A DNA stretch of 6,200 bases from an uncultured Ruminococcus sp. (lineage in GTDB: Bacteria; Bacillota; Clostridia; Oscillospirales; Ruminococcaceae). Shown here piece by piece: positions 1-5,997 of the stretch. Every line of letters starts with the position of its first letter. The first letter of the stretch is position 1. Both the position numbers and the translations under genes were made by a program. Location of the stretch: assembly GCA_947176685.1 (NCBI GenBank), contig CAMWRL010000109.1, positions 1 through 6,200 on the forward strand, given 5' to 3'. The notes below the pieces were generated by a model that had not been told where the DNA came from, did not search any database, and saw nothing but the letters and a program-made list of their open reading frames with translations.

Positions 1-2
1 AT

Positions 3-31
3 ATTATATCATAATCAGGCGTTTTTTGCAA
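3..31 (-). promoter_or_regulatory. Leftward sigma-A-type promoter with extended -10
   Basis: Read on the minus strand, TTGCAA (31-26) is followed after exactly 17 bp by TATAAT (8-3), with a TG-A extended -10 element just upstream. The same architecture occurs at three other sites in this window. It would fire out of the left edge into a gene that is not visible. Three phased direct repeats lie immediately behind its -35 box. The match is seen directly; activity is inferred. Confidence 0.6.
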
Positions 32-36
32 TAAAA

Positions 37-63
37 TTGTCGGAATTTGTCGGATATTATCGG
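37..63 (-). repeat. Three 10-bp-phased TTRTCGG direct repeats, possible activator site
   Basis: TTGTCGG (37-43), TTGTCGG (47-53) and TTATCGG (57-63) recur with a period of exactly 10 bp, one helical turn. Relative to the leftward promoter they begin 5 bp behind the -35 box and cover roughly -40 to -70. Tandem direct repeats of 10-11 bp at this place are typical of OmpR/PhoB-type response regulator sites. The repeats are seen directly; the binding role is inferred. Confidence 0.4.
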
Positions 64-80
64 TTTTTTATTTTTCCGGA

Positions 81-116
81 AACTGTTGTGAGAGAATTTT
101 TCACAGCAGTTTTTTT
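81..116 (+). terminator. Rho-independent terminator, rightward
   Basis: AACTGTTGTGA (81-91) pairs with TCACAGCAGTT (101-111) as an 11-bp stem with one G-U pair and a 9-nt loop, followed by a run of seven T (110-116). The minus strand has no comparable T-run, so it works rightward. No rightward gene ending here can be identified. It may close an upstream transcript or insulate the ABC operon from read-through. Confidence 0.7.
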
Positions 117-353
117 ATGAGGAGATAGTGCTTTGTGCATATGCCCAGTTATGAAAGATAGTTAATATCATTTTGTGGTTGATTTTTACAAAGTTTTAGT
201 GTCAGGACAGGGAAGATGTTAATGGACATTAAAATGTTTTAACTTAATATATATGTGCAGCATTTCCGGCATAGTACGAATTATGCACTATCCACAACTT
301 GACATATATTGAAACAGTTCTCTGTTTGCATATTGCTGAATAAGGTAGGTAAC
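117..353. other. Intergenic region with several short dyads, no gene
   Basis: I find no ORF with a ribosome-binding site here. The stretch holds two overlapping 14-bp perfect dyads (219-232 and 229-242), a GCATA/TATGC hairpin (269-286), and AAACAG-TTCT-CTGTTT (312-327). The 9-mer AACTTGACA also occurs twice, at 296-304 and 351-359; only the second copy has a correctly spaced -10. The density of dyads ahead of the ABC operon promoter suggests a control region, but this is inference. Confidence 0.4.
219..242. repeat. Two overlapping operator-like dyads
   Basis: TTAATG-GA-CATTAA (219-232) and TTAAAA-TG-TTTTAA (229-242) are both perfect inverted repeats with 6-bp arms and a 2-nt spacer. Their centres are exactly 10 bp apart, which would put two dimeric DNA-binding proteins on the same face of the helix. 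They lie about 110 bp upstream of the -35 box of the ABC operon promoter. The region is AT-rich, so chance cannot be excluded. Confidence 0.35.
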
Positions 354-382
354 TTGACAAAATCCGGAATTTGTGATATTAT
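354..382 (+). promoter_or_regulatory. Promoter of the ABC transporter operon, spacer forms a palindrome
   Basis: TTGACA (354-359), a 17-bp spacer and TATTAT (377-382), with TG-A extended -10 at 374-376. Transcription should start near 389, giving a leader of about 43 nt before the ATG at 432. That is too short for a riboswitch. ACAAAATCCGGAATTTGT (357-374) is an 18-bp inverted repeat in which only one symmetric pair (362/369) mismatches. It covers the end of the -35 box and the whole spacer, a place where a bound dimer would block or remodel RNA polymerase. The promoter is well supported; the operator role is inferred. Confidence 0.75.
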
Positions 383-431
383 AATGATATTATTTTGATA
401 ATAAAATTTTTTCAGAAAAGGAGTAATCAAT

Positions 432-1172
432 ATGGAAAAAGTCCTTGAAGTCAAGGGACTTACCAAGCAGTACACCAAAGTACTTGCAGCGGACAAAGTG
501 TCTTTTGAGATTGGGAAAGGGGAGATATTTGCCCTTATAGGTCCTAACGGGGCAGGCAAAACCACTACTATACGTATGATTTCCACGCTTCTCAAACCTA
601 CAGACGGAGATGCAGTTGTAGGAGGCTACAGCATAATCAGCGAACCGGAAAAAGTACGGGAATGTATTACATATCTTCCGGACGAAGCAGGAGCTTACAA
701 AAACATGACGGGTATGAATTATCTTAAATTTATGGCTGGACTTTTCTGTACAGACCCGAAACAGATTATTGACTGTGTTAACCGTGCAAAGGAAATATGC
801 GGACTGGGCGACAGACTCAACGACAAAATCGGCAGTTACAGTCGTGGTATGATTAGAAAACTGCTTTTGTCCCGTGCCGTGATGACAAGACCTAAACTTG
901 CGATTCTGGACGAGCCGACCAGCGGACTTGACGTTATAAACGCTATCGAAATCCGCAAGATGATTAAAAAGCTTGCCGCAGACGAGGGAATGTCATTTCT
1001 GTTGTCATCGCACAATATGCTTGAAATAGAGTTTGTTTCCGACCGTGTGGGCATTATCTCAAAAGGGCATTTAATGGTTACGGGTACGGGCGAGGAACTC
1101 AAACAGCGTTACAATGCCGCAAACCTTGAAGAAGTATTTGAAAGGGTGGTGCTTGAAAATGAAATTCATTAA
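432..1172 (+). CDS. ABC transporter ATP-binding protein, NatA-like
   Basis: Cytoplasmic ATPase subunit (246 aa) of an ABC-2 type exporter; it hydrolyses ATP to drive the permease encoded next. Motifs in order: Walker A GPNGAGKTT (37-45); YLPDEAG (82-88 approx.) at the Q-loop place, where this subfamily usually has YLPE rather than Gln; signature YSRGM (136-140) in place of LSGGQ, as in NatA-type proteins; Walker B LAILDE (156-161); D-loop SGLD (164-167); H-loop His194 in LSSH. The domain is full length and intact. The ATG at 432 follows AAAAGGAG (416-423) at 8 nt, so the start is secure. First gene of the operon; it overlaps the permease gene by 14 nt, implying translational coupling. NatA exports sodium with NatB, but this fold also serves bacteriocin, drug and lipid export, so the substrate is unknown and I give no symbol. 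Confidence 0.95.
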   Translation: MEKVLEVKGLTKQYTKVLAADKVSFEIGKGEIFALIGPNGAGKTTTIRMISTLLKPTDGDAVVGGYSIISEPEKVRECITYLPDEAGAYKNMTGMNYLKFMAGLFCTDPKQIIDCVNRAKEICGLGDRLNDKIGSYSRGMIRKLLLSRAVMTRPKLAILDEPTSGLDVINAIEIRKMIKKLAADEGMSFLLSSHNMLEIEFVSDRVGIISKGHLMVTGTGEELKQRYNAANLEEVFERVVLENEIH

Positions 1173-2493
1173 CCTGCTCCAGAAAGAACTCAAAGAATTA
1201 ATCAACGCACAGATGATTATAAGTCTTGTTGCGATTCTTGTAATGCTTTCGCTTATGGGAAACGTTACGAAAACCGCTATAAAAGACGTTACGGAAGAAG
1301 CCAAAAATCCGAAAATAAACATCAGTGACCGTGATGACACTGATTTCACAAAAAGTCTTATTAAAATCCTTAGAAATTCCGGTGCAGAAGTAACGGAATT
1401 TGATACGGACGGCGACAACTATGCAGACATACTTTCCGGAAACGATATAAAGAGTATCGTAATTCTGCCCGAAGGCTTCACGGAAACTATCGAAAAAGGC
1501 GAAAAGCCTGAAATAATTACTGCCTCAAGAATGACTTCTGCCGCCACGATGTCCAACCTCTCAACAGGTACTTCCGGTGCGGTAACGTTTATAAGCAAGT
1601 GCATTTCAAATACAATTGCTGCCAATGCCGGAATGTCACAGGAAAACTTTGAGTTAATGGAAAGTCCGGTCATACTTACAGATAATACAGTAGTTGACAA
1701 CAAGTCGGCAAGTGCTTCTGTTGACAGCATAATGGGAAAAATAGCAATGCAGAATATGATACTGCCGATTATTGTATTTGTGCTGATTATGCTGACTTCG
1801 CAGTCACTTATAAGCTCTATTTCAAATGAAAAAATTGACAAGACTCTTGAAACACTTCTGTCTGCACCTGTATCACGTTCGTCAATAATAACCGCCAAAA
1901 TGCTTGCGGCGGCTGTTGTGGCACTTATAAATGCCGTTGTATATATGTTCGGATTCTCCGGACTGATAAAAAGTTCCTCTGTTCAGGCGGAAGACCTTGT
2001 ATCGGGAATTGCTGGAAATATGGTTTCGGTTGACGATGCCATAGCACAACTTGGACTTTCGCTTTCTGTCGGGGACTATGTACTTGTCGGATTACAGCTT
2101 TTCTTAACTATAATGATTTGTCTTTCTGTTTCAATAATGCTGGGTGCTTTGGTAAACGATACGAAATCTTCCCAGACGGCAATTATGCCGATTATGATGC
2201 TTGCAATGGTACCTTATATTATTTCAATGCTTGCCGATATAAACACACTCCCTATGGTTATAAGAGTATTGGTTTATGCTATACCATTCACACATACATT
2301 TTCAGGTATATCAAATCTTATGTTCGGAAATACTGCGATTTTCTTCGGCGGACTTGTTTATCAGGTAGTTGTGTTTGCAATATGTATGTTCTTTGCGCTG
2401 AGGCTTTTCAAGTCGGACAAAATACTTACTATATCGCTTAACTTCGGTCAGAAGTCCAAATATAAGAAATCCGGAAAATCCAATGAGGAGTAA
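1159..2493 (+). CDS. ABC-2 type transporter permease, NatB-like
   Basis: Membrane subunit (444 aa) paired with the preceding ATPase. A short cytoplasmic N-terminus leads into TM1 (about 18-35). A large extracytoplasmic domain (about 36-197) follows, then hydrophobic segments near 198-222, 246-270, 308-333, 338-358, 366-382 and 393-416, and a basic tail. The motif NEKIDKTLETLLSAPVSR (223-240) just after the second hydrophobic segment is the conserved cytoplasmic loop of NatB/ABC-2 permeases that contacts the ATPase. I chose the ATG at 1159 because it follows a GGTGG site (1145-1149) and starts directly before the amphipathic MKFINLLQKEL helix. The upstream ATG at 1114 only reads out of frame through the ATPase gene. 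The large external domain is typical of this branch, which includes Na+ and peptide or antibiotic exporters. Substrate unknown. Confidence 0.93.
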   Translation: MKFINLLQKELKELINAQMIISLVAILVMLSLMGNVTKTAIKDVTEEAKNPKINISDRDDTDFTKSLIKILRNSGAEVTEFDTDGDNYADILSGNDIKSIVILPEGFTETIEKGEKPEIITASRMTSAATMSNLSTGTSGAVTFISKCISNTIAANAGMSQENFELMESPVILTDNTVVDNKSASASVDSIMGKIAMQNMILPIIVFVLIMLTSQSLISSISNEKIDKTLETLLSAPVSRSSIITAKMLAAAVVALINAVVYMFGFSGLIKSSSVQAEDLVSGIAGNMVSVDDAIAQLGLSLSVGDYVLVGLQLFLTIMICLSVSIMLGALVNDTKSSQTAIMPIMMLAMVPYIISMLADINTLPMVIRVLVYAIPFTHTFSGISNLMFGNTAIFFGGLVYQVVVFAICMFFALRLFKSDKILTISLNFGQKSKYKKSGKSNEE

Positions 2494-2498
2494 TCAAT

Positions 2499-2750
2499 AT
2501 GAGAAGATACGCATATCTTAAAGAACCGATAAAATGCAACAATAAAGACTTCATATATAAAATAATGTTGTATCAGTGCAGACATGGCGTATCTCTCTTT
2601 GAATATTGCAGTCCTGACGCTGTAAGATGTTCTTATGACTGCTGGTATCCGGATATTGAGTCCGTTTATGACGACTGGAATGACGTAATAGATGAGCAGG
2701 GCTGGATTGATATTGGCGAGCCATTACCATATCAGGATGATGCATTTTAA
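2499..2750 (+). CDS. Hypothetical 83-aa acidic, cysteine-rich protein
   Basis: I do not recognise a named family. The protein has no signal peptide or membrane segment, so it is predicted to be cytosolic. It carries five Cys (13, 27, 37, 44, 48), with C37, C44 and C48 close together, and an acidic, Trp-rich second half (DDWNDVIDEQGWIDIGEPLP, 58-77). The Cys spacing (C-x6-C-x3-C) could suit metal binding, but no known zinc motif is evident. From memory, small Firmicutes proteins with a similar GWI-x-I-x-x-PLP ending exist; that is unverified. The ATG lies 5 nt after the permease stop and uses GAGGAG (2485-2490), whose last bases sit in the permease's final codons. This position makes it a likely operon member and supports a real gene despite its size. 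Confidence 0.8.
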   Translation: MRRYAYLKEPIKCNNKDFIYKIMLYQCRHGVSLFEYCSPDAVRCSYDCWYPDIESVYDDWNDVIDEQGWIDIGEPLPYQDDAF

Positions 2751-2764
2751 AGGAGGATAATATA

Positions 2765-3940
2765 ATGAAAAAGTTTACAGCAATTCTTGTTATGACGGCT
2801 ATGTTGTGTTCGTTTGTGTCGTGCGGAAACGATACGGCAGACGAAATCGAATCTTCTGCAACGTCAGTGTCAGAAGATTCTGAAGTGGAAACAACAGAAG
2901 AATCTACAGAAGAAATTACCGAACCCGAAACGGTAGAAGTTGAGGAAGAACCTACAGAAGAAATCACTGAACCTGAAACGGAAGAAATATCAAAAACTTT
3001 CGTGGAGGGTTCGGAAGAATATGCGGAAGTTATTGAAAAGTTACTTGAATGCAAAAGCAATGACGTTGATACTGTAATAAAGTTATGCTATCCGGACAAA
3101 TATTTTGATACAATAAAAACACTTCATAACAATAATCTTTTGTCCTTAGATGACATTATAGGGGACGATTCAATTGACCTTGAACTTATAAGCATTGATT
3201 CAGTAGAACCGGTATCAGAGGAATATATGCCATATTTTAACATATATTACGGTTGTTATCAGCCTGTATACGAATATATCGAGGAAAACGGCACGGAAAA
3301 TCCCGATATAGATAAACTTTCTGAACTTATGGCTCCCATACCCATATCTGAAATACCTGAGACATATTTCAATATTGAAAAAGCTGTAACTGTCCACTAT
3401 ACAATATCACGTGATTTCCATTACCTTACAGAAGACAAATATGACAAAATTATAGATACAGAAGATACCCTGTATTACATTGACGGCGAGGGCTGGAAAG
3501 ATGATTTTATTACAATGATACATCTATATGAGGCGGAAAGAACAGCGGTATCAGACGAACTGGAAAGCCTTTACAGTGCCTCCGAAACGGTACTGTCCGG
3601 ACTTGCAGAAACAGGTGTAGAAATTCCGGAAAACTTTATCATCTGTTCAGACAGCAGTAAAAATTACAACGTCAGCGACGAATTTTTAAATACATTCGAT
3701 ACCACACTTGACGGCTGTTATCAGAAAAAAGACGGCTTTGACTATTTCATAATGATAAATGACGGTAAACTTGCCTGCGTGTCGGGACAGTATGCCGCAA
3801 AACCAAAGTTTTATCGGGCATATCCGACTGCATATTTTTACGACGAAGACCACTATGTAGTAGAAACTTATGACGAACGCTATAATCTGTGTCTTGAAAG
3901 AATGAAAAACGGTCAGCCGCAATCCTACATGAAGAATTAG
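2765..3940 (+). CDS. Predicted lipoprotein with duplicated Glu/Thr-rich linker
   Basis: Hypothetical exported lipoprotein (391 aa). MKK plus a hydrophobic stretch (4-19) ends in FVSC, with Cys20 as the probable lipidated residue; Phe at -3 is a slightly weak lipobox. Residues 21-78 form a low-complexity Asp/Glu/Ser/Thr linker containing a tandem 16-residue repeat (47-62 and 63-78, core TEEITEPET). Such a linker usually holds a folded domain away from the membrane. Residues 80-391 look globular, acidic and Tyr-rich. A helix near 257-283 followed by a beta-rich part (DYFIMINDGKLACVSG, 326-341) vaguely recalls pilin-like segments of ruminococcal proteins, a low-confidence impression. AGGAGG (2751-2756) lies 8 nt from the ATG, an optimal site. 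Encoded with an ABC exporter, it could be an external partner or substrate-capture factor. Its function is unknown. Confidence 0.88.
   Translation: MKKFTAILVMTAMLCSFVSCGNDTADEIESSATSVSEDSEVETTEESTEEITEPETVEVEEEPTEEITEPETEEISKTFVEGSEEYAEVIEKLLECKSNDVDTVIKLCYPDKYFDTIKTLHNNNLLSLDDIIGDDSIDLELISIDSVEPVSEEYMPYFNIYYGCYQPVYEYIEENGTENPDIDKLSELMAPIPISEIPETYFNIEKAVTVHYTISRDFHYLTEDKYDKIIDTEDTLYYIDGEGWKDDFITMIHLYEAERTAVSDELESLYSASETVLSGLAETGVEIPENFIICSDSSKNYNVSDEFLNTFDTTLDGCYQKKDGFDYFIMINDGKLACVSGQYAAKPKFYRAYPTAYFYDEDHYVVETYDERYNLCLERMKNGQPQSYMKN
2904..2981 (+). repeat. Direct repeat in the lipoprotein linker, 48-bp period
   Basis: Two 30-bp copies (2904-2933 and 2952-2981) lie 48 bp apart, exactly 16 codons. 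They differ at three positions only, each a third codon base and each synonymous (Ile att/atc, Thr acc/act, Pro ccc/cct). Both encode TEEITEPET. This fits an in-frame tandem duplication kept at the protein level. Confidence 0.85.
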
Positions 3941-3948
3941 TGATTATT

Positions 3949-4518
3949 ATGCAGACATACAGCTACAAAGATTACGAAATCCGCATTATGCAAGCACCGC
4001 CGTACAGTTTCAATTCAGTTGATAATAAGCCGTACAATAAAGTTATAGTCATAGAAAACAGTGAGTATAAAAGGGGTTTTGAAATCGAAATCGAGCGTTT
4101 CGGGGAAGTTCAGACAGTACTTATAATTTCGTCATATCATACGCCTGAAAACTCATTTACAGCACTGCACAAAGACGGACTGTTTATGATGCTTAATGAA
4201 GTATTATGCGTGTTTAATCCCGAAACGCTTTCAGTTGACAGACAGACAAAGATAAATCCAATGGGGACTATGTTTGAAGTACATACTTACAGCAAAGACT
4301 ACATATTATACGGAGAAATGGATATATACCGGATTTCAGAAGATTTAAGCGTAAAGTGGGATTTTTCGGGACGGGATATATTTGTAAATTATCAGGTCAA
4401 TGAGCCGGCATTTAAAATGACCTCCGACAGAATATGTCTTTATGATTTCGAGGATAATTATTACGAAATTGATTACAACGGTTATGTAATAACAGATAAA
4501 ACGGACGTTCAGAAATGA
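3949..4518 (+). CDS. Hypothetical protein, last gene of the ABC operon
   Basis: Predicted cytosolic protein of 189 aa; I cannot assign a named family. No signal peptide or membrane segment is seen. It is rich in Tyr and beta-strand-like alternation. The pattern in its second half (NPETLSVDRQ, EMDIYRISEDLSVKWDF, DRICLYDFEDNYYEIDYNG) suggests repeated strand-turn units as in beta-propeller-like proteins, which is inference. The start is uncertain. A GTG at 3940 overlaps the lipoprotein TAG by one base and adds three residues (192 aa), while the ATG at 3949 gives MQTYSYKDYEI. Neither has a good Shine-Dalgarno site, so re-initiation after the upstream stop is likely; I prefer ATG. Its stop TGA (4516-4518) lies within the shared terminator hairpin, and its 3' end overlaps the opposing gene by 10 bp. 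Confidence 0.85.
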   Translation: MQTYSYKDYEIRIMQAPPYSFNSVDNKPYNKVIVIENSEYKRGFEIEIERFGEVQTVLIISSYHTPENSFTALHKDGLFMMLNEVLCVFNPETLSVDRQTKINPMGTMFEVHTYSKDYILYGEMDIYRISEDLSVKWDFSGRDIFVNYQVNEPAFKMTSDRICLYDFEDNYYEIDYNGYVITDKTDVQK

Positions 4519-4530
4519 ATGTCCGTTTTT
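4498..4530. terminator. Bidirectional terminator inside two convergent coding ends
   Basis: AAAACGGACGTTC (4498-4510) pairs with GAATGTCCGTTTT (4517-4529) as a 13-bp stem with one G-U pair and a 6-nt loop. Rightward it ends in a T5 run (4526-4530); leftward the A4 run at 4498-4501 reads as T4. It terminates both the ABC operon and the glycosyltransferase unit. Both stop codons are in it: TGA at 4516-4518 on the plus strand and TGA at 4511-4509 on the minus strand. Confidence 0.9.
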
Positions 4531-4865
4531 ATGATTTTTGATGTGCCGTCCTCAAGTGTAAGCTTGACTTCATTTCTGTCCGTCTGCACGGCGTTTTCGA
4601 CCCACATAACCGGATTTTCCCTGCTGAACTCGTCCCACTGCGGAGTTTTGATATTATATTGATATTCCTCATAAGCCGGCAGATAATATATTATCACTCC
4701 ACAGCCATACATTAATATAAATTTTTCCTCTGTATCTATCAACGCACCGCATGGGTCTCCGTAAAAGTCCCCGATTATTATTTCTGAACCGTCGGACTTG
4801 TTTTTTAACAGAACAATTTCATAGTCGTTATAGACAATGTAATTTTTACTTTCGGCTAAAATCAT
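4509..4865 (-). CDS. Hypothetical protein, downstream partner of the glycosyltransferase
   Basis: A 118-aa protein of no family I can name, without signal peptide or membrane segment. The N-terminal part (MILAESKNYIVYNDYEIVLLKN) and GDFYGDPCGALIDTEEKFILMYGCGVIIYYL (32-62) suggest alternating beta strands and turns. The C-terminal KLTLEDGTSKII looks like a final hairpin. Its ATG (4865-4863) overlaps the glycosyltransferase TGA (4864-4862) as ATGA, and no Shine-Dalgarno site precedes it, so translation probably depends on re-initiation. The YxDYEI motif near its start resembles YKDYEI in the convergent 189-aa protein, which may be chance. Co-transcription does not by itself imply a role in glycan synthesis. 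Confidence 0.82.
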   Translation of the reverse strand: MILAESKNYIVYNDYEIVLLKNKSDGSEIIIGDFYGDPCGALIDTEEKFILMYGCGVIIYYLPAYEEYQYNIKTPQWDEFSRENPVMWVENAVQTDRNEVKLTLEDGTSKIIKTDIHF

Positions 4866-5851
4866 TTTTCATTTTTATTAATGAACTCTGCTCCGGTTTC
4901 GTTGAGGAAGTCCGCAACTATAAAACGTGGACGCTGTTTTACTTCAGCGTAAATCTTTCCGATGTATTCACCGATTATTCCTAGACACAAAAGCTGTAAT
5001 CCGCCTATAAGCCATACTGAACACATTGTACTTGTCCAGCCGTCTATAGACCGACCAGCGATTTTGACAATAAAAATCCATACAAATGCAATCACACTTA
5101 TAATAAACATTATAAAGCCCAGTGACGTTATAAGTTTAAGCGGTTTGGTACTGAACGAAGTTATACCGTTTATTGCGAATGCAAGCATTTTTTTAAGAGG
5201 GTACTTGCTTTCACCGGCGAAACGTTCATGACGTTCATAATAGACGTTGCAGCTCTGGAAACCTATAATCGGTATCATACCACGCAGAAACAGGTTTACT
5301 TCCTTGAAGTTGGCGAGTTCCTGCAACACACGGCTGCTCATAAGCCGGAAATCGGCGTGGTTGTATACAACATCCGCACCCATAAGCTTCATAAACTTGT
5401 AAAAGCTTTCTGCCGTAAACTTCTTGAAAAAAGTATCAGTTTTTCTTGCACTTCTGACGCCGTAAACAACCTGATTGCCGTTATAGTATTCTTTAACCAT
5501 AGCGTCAATGGTGTCTATATCGTCCTGCAAATCTGCGTCCATAGTTATAGCCATGTCGCATATGTCCTTGACCGTCATAAGTCCGGCAAGTACAGCGTTC
5601 TGGTGACCGCTGTTATGTGCAAGGTTTATTCCTGAAAAAAATTCCGGACTTTCTGCATGAAGTTCCTGAATAATTTTCCATGTAGTGTCCTTTGAGCCGT
5701 CGTTGACAAATACCACACGGCTTTTTTCGGAAATAAGCTTCTTCTGAATGAGTGTTGTATACTTTTCTTTCAGTCGTCTGGAGGTTTCGTGCAATACTTC
5801 CTGTTCGTTGTAGCACGGAACTACCATATATAAGGTTTTTGGATTGTCCAT
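4862..5851 (-). CDS. Polyprenyl-phosphate glycosyltransferase, GT2 family (DPM1/GtrB-like)
   Basis: Membrane-anchored GT-A enzyme (329 aa), expected to move a sugar from a nucleotide sugar to undecaprenyl phosphate on the cytoplasmic face of the membrane. The product serves cell-wall or surface-polymer decoration. Motifs: VVPCYNE (10-16); VFVNDGSKDTT (47-57); NSGHQNAVLAG (80-90); DADLQDD (105-111), including the metal-binding DxD; and RFAGESKYPL (210-219), conserved in this branch. Two C-terminal membrane segments follow (about 238-264 and 276-298), then EVKQRPRFIV. Length and layout match GtrB, CsbB and YkoT-type enzymes. No GtrA-like flippase or GtrC-like transferase is encoded nearby, so the sugar and acceptor are unknown. 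The ATG follows AAAGGG (5867-5862) at 10 nt. It has its own strong promoter and is coupled to the next gene by an ATGA overlap. Confidence 0.93.
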   Translation of the reverse strand: MDNPKTLYMVVPCYNEQEVLHETSRRLKEKYTTLIQKKLISEKSRVVFVNDGSKDTTWKIIQELHAESPEFFSGINLAHNSGHQNAVLAGLMTVKDICDMAITMDADLQDDIDTIDAMVKEYYNGNQVVYGVRSARKTDTFFKKFTAESFYKFMKLMGADVVYNHADFRLMSSRVLQELANFKEVNLFLRGMIPIIGFQSCNVYYERHERFAGESKYPLKKMLAFAINGITSFSTKPLKLITSLGFIMFIISVIAFVWIFIVKIAGRSIDGWTSTMCSVWLIGGLQLLCLGIIGEYIGKIYAEVKQRPRFIVADFLNETGAEFINKNEK

Positions 5852-5881
5852 GTTTTTTTAGCCCTTTCTTTTTTTATATTA

Positions 5882-5910
5882 ATTATATCATACTTTGAAC
5901 TGTTCGTCAA
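5882..5910 (-). promoter_or_regulatory. Promoter of the glycosyltransferase unit
   Basis: On the minus strand TTGACG (5910-5905), a 17-bp spacer and TATAAT (5887-5882), with a TG-A extended -10. The expected start near 5875 gives a leader of only about 24 nt. This promoter diverges from the SRP RNA promoter, with about 87 bp between the two -35 boxes. Confidence 0.85.
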
Positions 5911-5997
5911 GTTTCAGCGGAAATTTTCAATATTTTATCATATTCCGGAAATTCAGGAATCAAAAGAGCTGTTTTTAAAAAAAATCTGAAATAACTC
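5911..5997. other. Spacer between divergent promoters
   Basis: This 87-bp AT-rich stretch separates the two -35 boxes. It contains one TTCCGGAA palindrome (5943-5950) and A- and T-runs (5971-5984) that could act as UP-element-like DNA for the SRP RNA promoter. No gene or clear operator is seen. Confidence 0.4.

Noticed and set aside
1..120. Open plus-strand frame from the left edge to TGA at 118-120, about 39 residues
   Set aside because: Its translation is Phe-rich, as expected from T-rich non-coding DNA, and it would run through both the leftward promoter and the terminator. A real C-terminal fragment cannot be fully excluded without the DNA to the left.
299..304. Second TTGACA, within a repeated 9-mer AACTTGACA
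   Set aside because: No -10 hexamer lies 16-18 bp downstream; only the copy at 354 has one.
253..312. Short plus-strand ORF of 19 codons upstream of the ABC operon, possible leader peptide
   Set aside because: It lies upstream of the mapped-looking promoter, has no Shine-Dalgarno site and no attenuator follows it.
281..595. Minus-strand 104-aa ORF across the promoter and start of the ATPase gene
   Set aside because: It is antisense to a clear ABC ATPase, has no ribosome-binding site and shows no domain.
1114..1158. Longer permease start at ATG 1114
   Set aside because: It adds 15 residues that are just the ATPase 3' end read in another frame; the ATG at 1159 has a Shine-Dalgarno-like site and fits the family N-terminus.
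2551..3060. Minus-strand 169-aa Ser/Val-rich ORF
   Set aside because: It is the antisense of the Glu/Thr-rich lipoprotein linker; its low complexity comes from the repeat, and it crosses two well-supported genes.
5228..5635. Plus-strand 135-aa ORF antisense to the glycosyltransferase
   Set aside because: The opposite strand encodes all GT2 motifs intact; this frame has no ribosome-binding site or recognisable domain.
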